Source: Malurus cyaneus samueli
Taxonomy: Eukaryota > Chordata > Aves > Passeriformes > Maluridae
Length of the DNA: 64,000 bases
Direction of reading: 5' to 3'
Assembly (NCBI GenBank): GCA_009741485.1
Contig: CM019216.1
Location: 59,130,459 to 59,194,458 of the forward strand
Within the stretch, counting starts at the first letter, position 1. Each line of letters begins with the position of its first letter. Shown here one piece after another: positions 32,507 to 46,303 of this stretch. Below the pieces are notes generated by a model that worked only from the letters and a program-made list of their open reading frames with translations, did not search any database and was not told where the DNA came from. A program made the position numbers and the translations under genes.

Positions 32507-35500
32507 GGAACTTTGGATCATTAAAATGTTCCAAATCCTATGACACACAGTCACTTGTGCAGGGAATGGTAAGTGAGGGAGCTTGCAGTGTGATGTCTGC
32601 AGGCTGGAAAACCTGGTGATGCTTCACCAGAGTCCTCCCCCTCTCCAGTTAAGATCCTGTTCTCTGCCAAGCCACAACGCACAGGAGGTGTTATGGACAA
32701 GCACAGGTTAGAGAGAGCTATAAAAGTGTTCTTAATCCTTGACACATGGAGCAGCCAGTGCAACACTGATAAAAGGACACACCTTTGGCTTTTCTCAGCT
32801 CACCCATCCCTGGCTGTGGCATGATGAGAGCTGTGTTTCACCTGGTGGCAGCATGAGAGCTGACGCTGTAAGCCCACAGCAGATTACTTCATCCAGTGTT
32901 TTCTGGGCTCCCTGGCGAATGGGTGCGGTTAAATTTCCAACTGTAACTTACTGCAAACTGTGTCACCTGCCCAGGATCAAAGCCTTGAAGGATCTACCCT
33001 TTTCCAAAATGACAAAATTAGGATTTCTTTGAGTCTTACCCTTCTTCCTTTAAAATACAGCTGGGAAACGTGGGCAATGAAACTGCAGAAACAACAAGAA
33101 CCAAGAAAAAAAGCCAGGTGACAATGAGAGCTCTGATATCCTGTAAAAAGAAAGATATTTGCAGGGCTGGGCCAAAAGAATAGCTTGGGAAAACTCTGGG
33201 GATCAGGGAAAGGGAAATGGAGGTGAAGGTGAAGGCAAGAGTGTGTTAGTAATTAGATTAGAACAAAAAGTCTATTAAACTATAATTTATTTGCTTTACT
33301 TGGTGTATCAGTTCCCTGGATAGGAGGTTAAGAACACGTAGGAATAGCAGCTGTGGCATCATTTTCAAGACAATCCCTGGGAAGCTGCCCAAAACACTTA
33401 TGGCCAAACAATGTCAGGGGATGGAAAAGAATCATCCTTCTCACAAGGTCCTGATTTTTTGCAATCATAGAACAGACCCTGCATTTCTCAGATTGCTGGG
33501 GGGTAATTCCAGGCTCCTGGCATTCTGCTTTTCAGGTATTCCCTATCAAGTTCAGATAAGCATACTATTTTTACTTGCTTCCCACCTTTTTTTCTGGAGA
33601 TGACTGCAGTTCAGTGGTGGGGGTTTGTGAAGCTCAATGTTTCAGGTAGCTTTTCATTCCCAGGTTTTTGCATAAAGGATTAGGTCTTGCAAATATCCAC
33701 ACTGTGACATAGAATAATACTGCAAAAAAGTCTCCAAACAATATGATCACTTAAATTTTGGATGGATGCTTTATTTTTGGTACTTCAACTCTCAGTTTTT
33801 AAAATAAAGACCACATTGGCATCTTCTACAGTGTGACTTTATTAACCTTATTTCTCTGTTATATACCAAATTTCTACCTTGACACTACATTTGTTTGCTC
33901 ACTCACAGAGAGAAATGCCGAGTCAGGGGTTCAAGCCAGTAGATGCAGTAGGGCTCACACTGAGATCCAGTGCCAGGTGCCTTCCAGTCAGAAGGGCTGG
34001 GCTGGGTTACCAACACTACAACCCACAGTAGCCACCCCTGGTCTGCTGATGGGGCTCATGCTTTTTGCCACTGCGAACAAAATGTCATCTGTTATTTCAG
34101 ACAGCACAAATACTGATTCTTCAGTGACCTTGTTCCTTTTGACTGAGAAAGGAGAATTCAGCTGGCAGATCAATGCCTGTCTCTTGTGGGAGAGGAGATG
34201 GCTGGAGGTGATAATTTCTTGATTTGACACAACTAGACGAGGACATGAGAATGAAACTACCACTAACAACTGTGGTGACAAAATACAGAATTCAAATAAG
34301 CAAATTTTTTCCCTTTTCCTGGAAACAGCTACTTTATCTAAGTGCTAAAACAGTAGCTAAGTGCACAAAGATCTTTGCATATTTGTATAAATGGCTTTTA
34401 AAATGACAATATTATGAGAAATTGAAAGCAAAAGCATTATTATATACATCTATGTTTTCTTTATAACTCAGTTATTCAGTTTCTATTAATATTTTACAGG
34501 ACCTGACTTCTGGGATTATCATATTACTTACATGTACATTCAAACCCATTTAAAGATAATTGAAAGTTGTGGTTAATAAAAGGATATTTTTCTCTTTACG
34601 AAGAGGAGAATTTTTAAACACTTTTATTTCAGGATTTTATATTTTAAAAATTTTGTGAGGATTATATTACAAGAGTCTTCTAAAAAAAAACTTATGCAAG
34701 ATGAAATTAGCTTTTTCAAAACAGTTCCACTAGAGAGGTAGAAAATTAGCCCTACTCCACCGTTTTATTACTTATAAAAAAATTGAAGGTACTTCTGGAT
34801 ATCATGGAGAAGCATTAATAGCTTCTGTCAAGGCTAAATTTTGCCACCAATCCATGTCATTTTCCAGTACCAGGAAGCTATGGACTTAATGTTAGAGATT
34901 CTCTGATTTTCAAGAATAAACATTTCTCCTCAAACCCTTTACAAATACATTGTGTAAAGCTGTGCCTTCCCATGAGTGACAGAATATCCTTCCAGACCCA
35001 CAACAGTCTCCAGGAGATTCTTCTTCTTTTAATTTACTCCTGTAAAATCTGTGCCAGGAGGATCTTGCGCGCATCTCTGAAGTTCCTGTGCTAGGAAATG
35101 GTATCAGCTGCAGAGCCAGTAGGTGCTGAGAATGTTTGTAGACATGGAGCTTACATTCTAAGATGTAAAATCTTGAATTAACTGGGAGATCTAAATTTAA
35201 AAATAACACCTACTTGCAATGAGGGCCCAGTAGCTGCAAGGATAAATGATTTCTGAGAGCACAACAGATTCCTACATGAAAGGAGGAGGAGTACTTTCAG
35301 GACCTGCAATTTAGCCAATACCAGTTCCCACTACTGTTTCCCAATTATCCAAAAGAGGGGGCTAGTTCATTCCTTTTTTTCCGTGATTTTCAAAAACATG
35401 TTACTACTTCCTGACCTTGGGTTATTGGAATATTTCTGACAGCAAACAAGCTGGAAACTTCTCCAGTAGCACCTTTGTTACCAGCAGATTGACTCACAGT

Positions 35501-36401
35501 GAGGACCTTTGTTTTCCACTTTGTTCACAACACTTGCACCTGCTTGACTGTGTTTCATAATAAAAGGCCCCTGCCTAACCACAGAAACCCACATCTCTGT
35601 TGGAACATTTAATGGCATCAAATTAACCGCATCCAGCAAAGAAGACCTGGTGGACAGTGCATTTTCAGCAATGGGAATGTGCATTATGCAGTTCTTTGCC
35701 TATAGCCCAGCAGCGAACCAGGAGCAGAGAAGTCGTTACACAAGTTTCAGCATTAAACATCTTTGACTTATTGCTGTGATTATACTAATTGCTCATCTTC
35801 CTAGTGGGAGGCTGCAGGAAGCTGTTTTGAAGTAATCAAGCTGAGATGCGGTTTTCTATTTATAAGAGGCCTAGAAACCTTACTCTCCCAAAAAGAGCAT
35901 CTAATTGAATCTCCAAAAAGGAGCAGATATGATTTCTCTTTCCCCTGCTCGGAATCTCACACAAGAGTTTGTGGCTTCATTCCTCCTCACTGTGAATGTC
36001 TGTGAGCCATGCTGCCTGACAGTTCTACAGGCACTGCTTGTTCTCCTCTTTTCCCAGGCTTTGGACTCACAGCAAAACCTCTGCCCCTCTGTAGGAACTG
36101 CAGGATCATCTAATAGATCTATACAGTGCCATATGAACACACATATTACCCAACTCCAAGCTGCAAAAATAAAGTTTTGTATTTACATCAATTTTTTTGG
36201 CCCAAAGCAGTTTAATGCTGCGACATACACATAAGGCACCAGCTAAAAAGAGCAGGTCGTGGCTGCCATATGATCATAGCCTCAAGGAAGCTCTCCCCCT
36301 CAGCTGATGGGAAAGGGTGACTTGGGTCAAGAGCACTTTGATCTATGCTCTTCACAATACGGACCACTGAACAATTTTTCTCTACGCAAGACCTCTTTCA
36401 T

Positions 36402-36404
<3 letters not shown>

Positions 36405-36437
<33 letters not shown>

Positions 36438-36447
36438 AAAGAAAAAA
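36405..36447. repeat. A tract with two G interruptions
   Basis: A31-G-A4-G-A6. No retroposed body is recognised upstream. Confidence 0.9.
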
Positions 36448-39408
36448 GGCCATAAGTCTTTACCTCAGACAAATGAAGGAAGAGTACAGCACCAGTAGGA
36501 TTTTAACCCATATTTCTAATTTAACTATTCAGAAGCTTTGTGTGATAAAGCCAGGGTAGCCTTCCCCAGAGTAACAAGATCATTCTGCTTAGATGAGGTT
36601 AAATTTCATCATAGATTACTGGCAGGAGTTTGCTGTTGCAGATAATGTTGTTTTGTTTGGGGTTTTTTTCCTAGTTTATGACTACAATTTCTTGGTAAAA
36701 CTGGGCACGTATTCTTAATAATAAGTTGTTCCAGGAAAGCCAAAATTACTTGATAGGAAAGGTTATGTTTTGCTCAATGCTTTCAACCAAAGAAAAAGAA
36801 AGTGGAAAATCTAAGTGAACTGTTCTGACATTTCTGAAGCACTTCATTTACAGGCACATGCAATAAACACAAAGGAAATAAAGAGCTAAATCCGCAGCGG
36901 TACTAAAGGAAGCAGCAGAAGTTACTTTTTTTTTTTCACTTTTTTCACTAGATTTGCTAGTGGGGATTTTACGGAGTCTGAACGAAACTCAGGTTAAAAC
37001 CTCTCCTCAGCGCAAGGGGATTTGAAGGCATGTGTTTCATCTCCCAAGGAAACATCTTACTCACTGACTGTTGTGTGAAGTACCCTGGGGTAGAGAGAAT
37101 GCAAGAAAGACAAGATGCTTCTTCAGTCTATATTTGCCGTGAATATGAATACGGATTTATAGGAGGGGCTTTAAATATTAATTAAGATGGCTTAAAGACT
37201 TGGTTCTTTAAATTCTATCTAAGAGCTTTCTTACCTGAACACTGGTATTCCTGGATGTAGCCCCATCTCAACAAAAGTCTCCCAAAAATTGTACAAGAAT
37301 GTCAAGAGGACTATGGATAAAAACACATCCCAGGCTAGCATGTATGTCGAGGCACTTTCCTGGCAGAGGAGATATCATTTCAAATCACCTTTGGCAGAAG
37401 TATCTCAGCTGAGGTGTCCTACACTGTGTATGAATGCCCCACAGCTGAACTTTTCAGGGAGAGCAATTGATGGCTGTGTAAGCCCTATATTTAGATATCC
37501 ACAGATACCGGATGCTGAGGCACTAGAAAAGAGGAGTTTTTAGAGAGGAGAACTTAGCATGGGAAACTGGCAGGATTAGAGACTACCATTTGATTGTTTT
37601 TTTAGAAAACCTCATAGGAGTCAGAGGCCAGGTAGAAACTATTGCTCTTGAAATGGGATTTGAAGACAGTCAGGAGGTCACTGAAGTAAACTGCAGGATA
37701 TCTGTTACAGGAGCTGAGATTCACAGGAGAAAGAATGGGAGGAAAAGATCCAAAATTAAAAGTCCTCATCTCCCTCTATATAACATCACAAATCAATACA
37801 AAACAAGTAATTCACAGAAAGAGGCAATTTCGTGCGTTTGTTTGCAAGCCCTGATGGATCTGTTGGCTGGAATCCTATTGTTCCTATCCTTGACATGACA
37901 TACACAGCCCAGGTATCATGATGTATATAAACCATGAAAAACTCCAGCGTGTTTCATTGCCATGAGAAATGCAGGGGCTGGCTGCTTTTGACAGCCAGTG
38001 ATGCTATTAGCTAGCCTTTTGCGTTGGTAGCTGAAGAAAATTCAGTCAACATATTTTAACCTTCTGAGCAATCCCAGCACACTGTGATCTTACCAAAGCA
38101 GCTGATAACAACACAAGTACAAGCTCTGCGTCAGACAAACAGCAGCTGGGGGAAGGGAGCTCTGCTCTCATTCCTCCCCCACGCCAGCCCAGCTTGTAGA
38201 TCAAGCTTGTCATCCCTTTCAAGGCAAAAGGCATCGACATCTTTCTTCCTCAAATAACAGAGAAGGAAGGGAGCTTATGCTGTGCTGGATTTCAGAGTGG
38301 TGAAAATACACGAGAGCACTGGACAGCTCTGAGAGCACGGGGAGGACAGCCCAAACCTACCTGATGCTGGCACTCCAGCATAGACCTTGCATTATAAACT
38401 GAATTAGGCTCTGCTCCAAGACAAATCGTGAACTCTGCTGACTTAATTTCAGCTCTCCTCTGCAGCCTTTCATTCGGAGCCGTAAAGGTTCCTTCTGAGC
38501 GCTTTCAAAGTAAGGAAACACAAGTGGTCTCCAATTTCAATTGTGCACTGTGATGAAAGTAGGTTGCCTGGGAGGAAAAGGGGGGTAAACTGGCCAGCCC
38601 TTTGAGTTCAGTCTGGGACTCACATATGTAGGAGTGCAGGAATTCCTCAGCTTCACATTTGGAAATGGGCCCAGGTCGGAAAGTAAAAATAGAAAAGTGT
38701 GCATGCGATTCTAAGAAGCTCAGCTGCAAGGAAGGGGGGAAAAGTTTCCTGTAGACCTTGATTCAAACTTTTTCAGAAGTTTCAAGGACAAAGATGAAGC
38801 AGCTCCAGGGCTCCATTTCATTTTGGAAGTCGTAATTCATTTTTCTGCACAGTGGAAAACTATTTCAAACCAAATGAAAACTTTTTTTTTTTTTAATCTT
38901 GTTTTATAATTTGCTTTTAAAAAACCACTTAGGCAAAATATCCATATATAGTTTCCATGGTTATTTTATGTCAGGACCACATTTTAACCATTAGCCTTTC
39001 AATACAAGAAAGTGAGAAAATATCTGATAAATGAAGAGAATTAACAATAGATAACACTGTTTCTTTAAGCTCTAGCCTTAGCAGAGAACAGCTGTATCAT
39101 TTCCCTCAGGGAATACAGTTCTGCTTCCTTGCTCAGATATCCCCAGAATGGGTGAAACAGGTTTGCATGAGTATGTGTATCAAAGAGAACTGAGCTTAGA
39201 GTAGGATGAGAAATTATCTGTAAATATAAAGCTCATGCAAATTCCCTGTAAAGACCAGAGCACAATCTACATCCACCATGAGAAAGTAAGTGCGGAGGAA
39301 AGCAAGGAGTAGCTAACATGGGATTAAAATATTCATCTCCTGATCCTGTCTGCTCAGTGATGGATTGTGCAGGATTTAGCCAGCAATACCTGGCTGTACA
39401 CATAACTC

Positions 39409-39428
39409 TGTGTGAGTGTGTGTGTGTG
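39409..39428. repeat. (TG)n microsatellite
   Basis: TG units with one interruption (tgtgtgagtgtgtgtgtgtg). Confidence 0.85.
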
Positions 39429-40980
39429 CAGACACAGCTACACTCAAAGGAGGCAGCTGCAGGTGGAGACACAAAGGCCAGGGCACCACTGGACACCTTT
39501 TTCTATTTTCTTCTTTTTCCTTTCCAGTAAATAGCATGGCTGTGACAACTACTGCTAAAGAAAGAAGCCCTTAACTCAGCCCTGCTGCCCTTCTTTCCCA
39601 TTTCCCCATGAAGCCGGACTTTTAAGCCTTTCCCCTGCCATTCCTTGTCCCTGGTCGTGTCCTTACTCCTCCCATGGCTGGCCTGGAACACCACCCTGGA
39701 GAAAGCACCTTCATTTTGCCTACCCAAAACAGCCTCGAGGTAGCTCTGCAGTGAGGACCCCCTGTCACCAGGGGCCAGGCTGGTTTTTCCCTTTGGCTTC
39801 TGGGGCTTCTCATTACCCCATAGGTCCCAGGTTGGCTCTACATGTCCCACAGTACAGGACCAGCAAGGGCACAGGGTGACTGCAAGGGACAGGCGCACAG
39901 AAGATCCCTTTGCCAGGCTACTTCCCATCACAGGCAAAGTCTACAGTATCCCTGGGCAGCTAAGGAAATACTGGGCTTTGCCTAAATCTTATTAGACCAA
40001 ATAGGATTAGTCCATCTTCCTTTTCTTTTTAGCTATATTTTTATACCAACACACAAATAAGGAAGAAACATAACTGCTGAACCCCAGAGGAAGGATACAT
40101 GCGTGGGAAAATGCATGCACTTTCAAAAAACTTAGCAGCACTGTCAATGTCACTGATGTCCATTTAGATCCAAGATTCCATTCTACTCCTATTTCACAAT
40201 TTTTGGGGGGTGGAGGAGTGACAGTAATAAAGTAATTTTACATGAAACAAAAACACTCAAAATTTCAAACAGATTATGCATGAAACAGCAGAAAGAGAAG
40301 AGAAACTTTTTCAGCAATTCTACTTGCAGAATCAGAGCAGCATATAGTTTAAATGAATAAATAAAATTACCAGTAATTTTATTGAATCATATTGTTCAGT
40401 TTCAGTTGTGTCCCCCAATTCAAACAGACCAGTGATTGAAATGTCATTGTGAATTTTTGTATTGCATCATAATTAATGTGTTTTGGATTGACCCTTGGAG
40501 AATAAATCATAATTAGAAATAAGAGACTTCCAGTGATTTGGATTTCCAACTCCTCTAAATCAGTTTCTAAGTGGTTCGATTAAGAATAAAAATTATCCCA
40601 AAATATTAATGGTGACAATTTTCACAATACAGGTCCTCACATCCTTGACTGTTCTTACATGGCATTTCATGACTTTCAGACGCCTCAGAACTCAGGCAGA
40701 TAGGGGGAGGCATCAGTAACACATTTCCCAAAACAATAGTTTCCAACTGATGATCCACTCAAAGCCACAGGATAAATGGTATACAAAGAGAATCTATGAG
40801 GAGCAAACCAGCTGTGCATACTCTTGATTTGGGAAGGAGGATCAAAACTCATTAAACTCTACTTTTGCAACAGAGTAAGGCAAGATCTGCAAAGTCCATC
40901 TTTCAGCATTCAATCAGCAGAAGGCTGAGGCAATGCAGTCTTTACTCCACATTTTCAGAGTGGTCAACGAAGCCTTGAGA

Positions 40981-41032
40981 GTAAGCCAGGATGGTAAATG
41001 CTTTCATTTGAGGGTAAGCCAGGATGGTAAAT
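40981..41032. repeat. Direct repeat of 19 bp, 33-bp period
   Basis: gtaagccaggatggtaaat occurs exactly at 40981-40999 and 41014-41032. The 14 bp between the copies are not repeated. A minus-strand frame of 96 codons spans it, so the repeat appears there as a repeated FTILAY peptide, but the frame has no known homology. Confidence 0.9.
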
Positions 41033-43019
41033 CTCTTTGTCTGGTATTGTACCCCTGAAAGTTTTTCCATTTCAAGAACTTGAGGGTTGTGCTGCTCAAG
41101 TGATAAGGTGCTGGAGGCATCCCAGGATATCCCCATCACCATCAGGTCTATGTCCCAGAGTAGCAGCAGGGCTATAGTCTTGTCCTTGGTTTTGACATTG
41201 CTTATCAAATCCAGACAGAAACTCAAAAACACATCTACTCAATTCTAGTGGAGAAATTTCTAGCTATGTAGCCAAAGTTCTCTAATCACTCTGTAATTAT
41301 TTTATTAATTTAAAAGTTTCAAGCTGGCACTAGTTCATTCATTTCCTTCATCTGTACAACAAAAGAGGTGGGGTTTAAATTTGTACAAGCATTTAATGTT
41401 GCTGAGTCATAGTTACTGAGCTCCAGTTTGGTTTTGCTACTTTCGAACTTCTTTCGCTGTTTGTTATGAAATGGATATTGCTTTGCTGTGAGGCTAAATG
41501 GGGCAGGGCAGCCTAAATTTTGCTGATGAGCAACTTCAGTACTTTGGGGTAAAGAAGAGCAAATTACTTCAGCTGTAAAAAATGAGCATAGATACTGTAA
41601 GGAGAAATTACTCAAATAGTGAGTGTGTATAGGGCAGGTGACAATAAAAATCATAAGTATCAGTGTGACAGAGCTGCTAAAGGGGAATAACATTTACACT
41701 CTGCAAACACATTTTTGCTGCTGAGAAAATTTGACTCCTGTTGGGAATAAACCTCAGAAACGTGTTTCTTTGCAGGCAGCACAGTGGACAAACAAACAGT
41801 TCCATGTCAAATAAAATAAAATATAAAACAATATAGAAGGGCTCAAATGGGAAAGTGAGGGGTGTGTATTCTGTATTATCATTCCTCAAGCCCCTCGTTT
41901 GAGAAAGGGTGACTGGGAACAATATTCACCACTCTTTGATGCTATTTATTATAACCTCAGTGCCCCAGAAGAGGGAATGTGGCTATACCAAAGATAAGGA
42001 AGTTGGAAAGAGGAGCGGTTACAGTCACAGTCAGGTCTTCCTCTCACTGCTAGCCAACAGTACCCAGTTCCCAGATCACATCCCTTTACTCTCCCCAGTA
42101 CCAAGCCTAAATTAATGGCAGTCTGTGACAGAAAGTGTTGATGTTCTGTGTACGATGATCAGCTCTCAGCAGCAATGCATTCAAGTGTGAATCCAAAACA
42201 AGCAGTGGTTCAAGCCAATGGTTCAGCCATTCCTGCCTTCCATTCTGGGGAGAATGTGGTGTTGAGGCACACAGGAAAACAGAGACAGCACGAAAAATAC
42301 ACTGAAAACAGCACACATGTGGCTGATTGTTATTTATTGAGTTCCAATGGTGTGTTCAGCAACTTGCATGGGAATCGTCCAATGCAATTATTTAAGTCAT
42401 TCCAAGTCACAGCATCTCATTTTTCCACCCCAATATTTACAGATTGGCCTGATTCCTTAAGCAGGCTCCAGCTCTTACAGACTGTGTGGAAATTTTACCA
42501 TCAGGCTCTGTGGGATTGTTCATCTTTAGTATCTGTAGCCAAACATTCACAACCCGTTCCACGGATACATAGATTGCCCAGTTCCTTGGAGTTTGCAAGA
42601 CCAAATTGTTCTGCTTCATAATAGTTCAGAGACTCCCCTGCCTGCACTGGTCTTATTACCAAGATCACTGGGAGGTTAGAGGGAGGAACAAATAGGACAA
42701 ATACATTCCTGATGTAGCAGAAGAAACCTTATAACCTCATTTTTCCTCTGCCCCCATTTTAGGACTTGTCAGTTGAGCAGCAGCTGTTTACACCAATTAT
42801 GAATTTGGCCTAAGATATAGAAATAAAGCAGCAGATTATATTCCATGGAGAGTACATTAAAAATAAACAATGCATTTGTGTGTGTGGCAGAACTGAGTCT
42901 TGAGTCCTTAATTATAGGAAACAGGAAATACTTTGGTTGCTCTCCTTCCCAAGATCAAAATTCGTTAATAATTACACCACTTCTTAAAGGTTCCTTCCCC
43001 CTTTGGCTCTACTGCCCCT
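41033..43019. other. Anonymous DNA, no gene recognised
   Basis: Several frames of 70-157 codons on both strands, including 42148-42621 on plus (GTG start) and 42437-42619 on minus, overlap each other. None shows a recognisable domain. An AAATA-type run lies at about 41810-41830. Confidence 0.5.
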
Positions 43020-43051
43020 GGGGAGGGGGAGGGAAGGGTAGAGGAGCGGGG
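43020..43051 (+). promoter_or_regulatory. G-quadruplex motif
   Basis: Runs of 4, 5, 3 and 3 G with loops A, A and AA at 43020-43038, followed by another G4 run at 43048-43051. The very short loops predict a stable structure. It lies in a small G-rich island in otherwise AT-rich DNA, directly after a short C-rich stretch. No gene start is recognisable nearby. Confidence 0.6.
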
Positions 43052-46000
43052 AGGAAACCAGGGATCACCATAACAATATAAAGGTGGAAAAAAGACATTA
43101 CGTGTTCTAAGATAAGAGCAAGGAAAGCCTTGCACGATAAAATCAGGCAGTCCTTCCCTTGAGCAGCACATTAGGTCATTCAGGAGCATCCAGGAGAAAT
43201 TTTTTTTTTCTTCATTATGGTTTCTTTACAGCCATATTTCAGGAGCTGCAGAGGACTAGCAAAAGACACTCCGGAGCTGGGGTGGGAGCAGTCTTAGCAA
43301 AGATTTCAACAATCTTCAAACCACATGGCAAATTCTGTGCAGAGATCCAACTGGAGGTGAAGATGAGGGACAGAAGTTTTTCTTAAATAAGAATAACCTG
43401 GCATTCTCATCTATTTTGAGGCATTGTCTCCTCTGTATTTGCATTTCTTTCTCTTTTAACTAAACAAATCTAAAATTAACAACTCTTTAGGTAATCTGAG
43501 CCAGGCTTCCAAAAATGTTGCCTGAGACAACTCCATGGCAGCATTTAGTCTGTTGCAGGCAGTCTGCAAAGGCTCAGTCCCCATTAAAACGCCTTTATTA
43601 AGGTTTTTTTTAGACCAGTATAATGACACAATTTGTACAATACCATAGGTAAAGAGTGAAAATCCAGGCTGCAGCTTCACTGTAGAAAGAAAATTCACAT
43701 CCTGTCAATATTAGGAAAAAAAGGTCTGCAAATGAAGATGTAAAATCAGGTTCATGTTTAAAACATCTAAACTGATATTGCTTTAGGAAAGAAGCAACAC
43801 ATTAAGAACAATGTGTGAATATCCACTGACAGCCCTGAGTGCAGAATATTGTTTCAATAGTGCAGTTTGCTCATATACATAAAATAAGTAGGATTCAGTT
43901 GGTTAATAATTTATCTGGTGACTTCTTAATCTTGAACCAAAAATATCCTTGAATGTTTCCAGAGAAGCTGATATCAGGCATCCACAGCAACTGTAAAATC
44001 AGCCCTTTTTTTTCTGCTTTATGCTCTCTGACAGTTCATCATAGCCTTGGCTCTGCAGAAGACACACATACGTGATTAATTTAATGTGAAGTAAGTGGTG
44101 CCATTAACATCGTGTGCCTACGCCTCCCAAAATCAAGGTCTTACATTTGCCCAGTCCCTCTCAACACGGACAGACCTCTTGGAGGGGCTTTGGGTAAATC
44201 TGATTTCAAAGACTGAGGAAGAGGGGAAAAAATTCGCTCCATAAAGGGAATATCTCTGCAAGCAGTAAAAGCCAGGACTGTCTATAGGAGCTTACAGGAT
44301 TCCTTCTAATGTCTGGCAGCATCAGGGCACTATCCAGCCCCAGTGGCCACCACCAGCTCTCTAGCTGTTAGCCCTGAGCACTCAGCAACAGGATCAAGAG
44401 GGCTGCAATCTGAATAAAACAATGCAAATAGATACACAGTTGTTTTTCCCATTGTGGCAAAAGAAACCTCTGCCATTTGCACCTTTTGGCTTCCTTTAAA
44501 GAGTCCTGGCCTTGTTTTCATGAAATCCTTCAGAGAAAGCCCTGGGGCTGATGCAGTGAGCATTCAACTGCTGTGGTCTTCCAGCAGATACCATTAACCC
44601 TTTGGCTGCTAATTCCCATCTGCTGGGAAAAAAAAAAAAAAGAAAAAAGTGGATGTCTGCTCTTGGGCTCCTCAGCATTTATCTGCTGTCCTGCTATCCT
44701 TGAAAGTTCAGGGTTCAACAGCAGCCGAGCACTTAAGTACTTACTGCAGCTTGGTGGTCACACAGATAAGAGCAGTTACCTCAGAGGGCTCCCTGAGTGT
44801 TTTCAGCCCTGCTGCCACTCAGCAGTTGTCCCCAAACAGCTCCCTCCAACTTTGCTGCACGATGTGCATTAATACTGAATCTGTGAGGCTTGCTTAACCA
44901 GCCAGTGTAAAAGGCTTTGCATCTCCTGAATAAGAGGCAGCACTGTGAGGAAAAACACCTCATGCTATAGTGGATTTTAAACTGTAAAACCTATCACATA
45001 TTTTGGTGGGCAGCTCTGCTGAGCATACCCATTCATCTGCAATGAACATTCATACTTCACCTTTCCACTTGGACACCAACAGTGAAAATTTCTTATATCA
45101 TCCTTGCAAAAAGTGGGCTCCCTTGCTGCAACAAAACAAAACAAAACAAAGCAAAACACGTTCACGCAGCCCAGTAAAGCTCCCCTTAATCCATGTGCTT
45201 ACAGATACAGTGGTCATAGGTATTCGCAATTTAAATAGATTTGTAACACAATGCTGTAAAAAATAATATCACTCTTGGTGTTAAGTGGTAATTTCAGAAC
45301 GCTGAGGAAAGGCTCTTAATGAGTTTACTGTTGGCTTCCATGGAGAGGATGATAGGACTGGGATGCTGGATCATTAAACGTTTGGAACTATTATTCCTTT
45401 AATATTGCAGTGACCATAAAGGCCAGCTCAGTCTCTGCTACAAAGAATCTTACAACTGAGTCTTCATTTTTCCTACAGTTTATTTGTTGCTTTTGTTTTC
45501 CTAAGTTTGAGAACATCCAGCTGTATTTCTGCCCTCTCACACTCCTTAAAAAGCTTTCAAGGCTATATTTAGTGAGAATATAGTCTGGATATTAAAGACA
45601 CTGAATAGCCACCCACCGCATTGTATTATCTTTTGCTGCAAACCACCACAAAAGTAATTACCATGCTAGAAATACAGCTCGGTGTTACTGAATGGTTATC
45701 AGAGTCATCTAGCATAATTCTCACAGAGGAAAAAAATGGCTTGTGGTAAAAGGAATAGATTGCCAGTGTACTCTGAAATATGCCCTTCTTACCTCCCTTC
45801 CCTCCAACCATCCCACTACTTTGGAAGAACCCCTAAGTATTGAACATGTGCTACAAGCTGGAGAAAGCAGAATGAAGTCTGAAATTCTGTTTCATGAGTT
45901 GTCACACAATTACGCAGTATGTTTTTTAATGTAAGAACTTCCTTAAATGTAATCATTAATAATGTGCTCTTTGGGTGCCTCAGATGAGCCTCAGGTTTCC

Positions 46001-46293
46001 ACAATAAACATGCTTGTTTGTGACTGCCCTGGAATAAGAGGATGTGAGCGCTACTGCTCTGCTTTTCCACTAACAGGTAACACTTCAGATTCAACCCCTG
46101 TCAAGCTGTTTTACAGCCTGACCTGCTTTGAACAGGGATGGCTAATGGGTGTGCAGTTACACACAGGCCACGCTGACTCCTGGCAAACTGTCTCTGAAGT
46201 CTAGCACTGGTCTGAAATTTTTTGAGACAAACTCTTAGTTTTCTATAAACCTTTTTTGCCACTGCTCAGGAGGCTGGAATCAAAACATAACAA
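43052..46293. other. Anonymous DNA, no gene recognised
   Basis: Contains an A run at about 44628-44647 and an (AAAAC)n run at 45129-45158. Overlapping frames on both strands at 44496-44963 arise because that stretch is less AT-rich. No family motif was found. Confidence 0.5.
45129..45158. repeat. (AAAAC)n simple repeat
   Basis: About five AAAAC units with one G interruption. Confidence 0.9.
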
Positions 46294-46303
46294 NNNNNNN
46301 NNN
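46294..46303. other. Assembly gap (10 N)
   Basis: Ten N between ordinary sequence. A run of exactly ten is probably a placeholder for a gap of unknown or small size. Continuity across it should not be assumed. Confidence 0.98.

Larger units (their letters stand above)
32507..40980. other. Anonymous DNA, no gene recognised
   Basis: No gene or element recognised. It contains an A tract at 36405-36447, a T run at 38881-38894 and (TG)n at 39409-39428. The 39500-39940 part is richer in G+C and has an open minus-strand frame of 144 codons without motifs. Frames of 129 and 97 codons on opposite strands at 33833-34281 overlap each other, as chance frames often do. Confidence 0.55.

Noticed and set aside
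32319..32534. A hydrophobic membrane-like peptide on the minus strand
   Set aside because: It is the translation of the A/T-only minisatellite and has no other support.
39503..39937. A 144-codon minus frame in a G+C-richer patch
   Set aside because: The frame is explained by lower stop-codon frequency in G+C-richer DNA, and no motif or repeat family is recognised.
42148..42621. A 157-codon plus frame
   Set aside because: GTG start, no domain, and an open frame also exists on the minus strand over the same bases.
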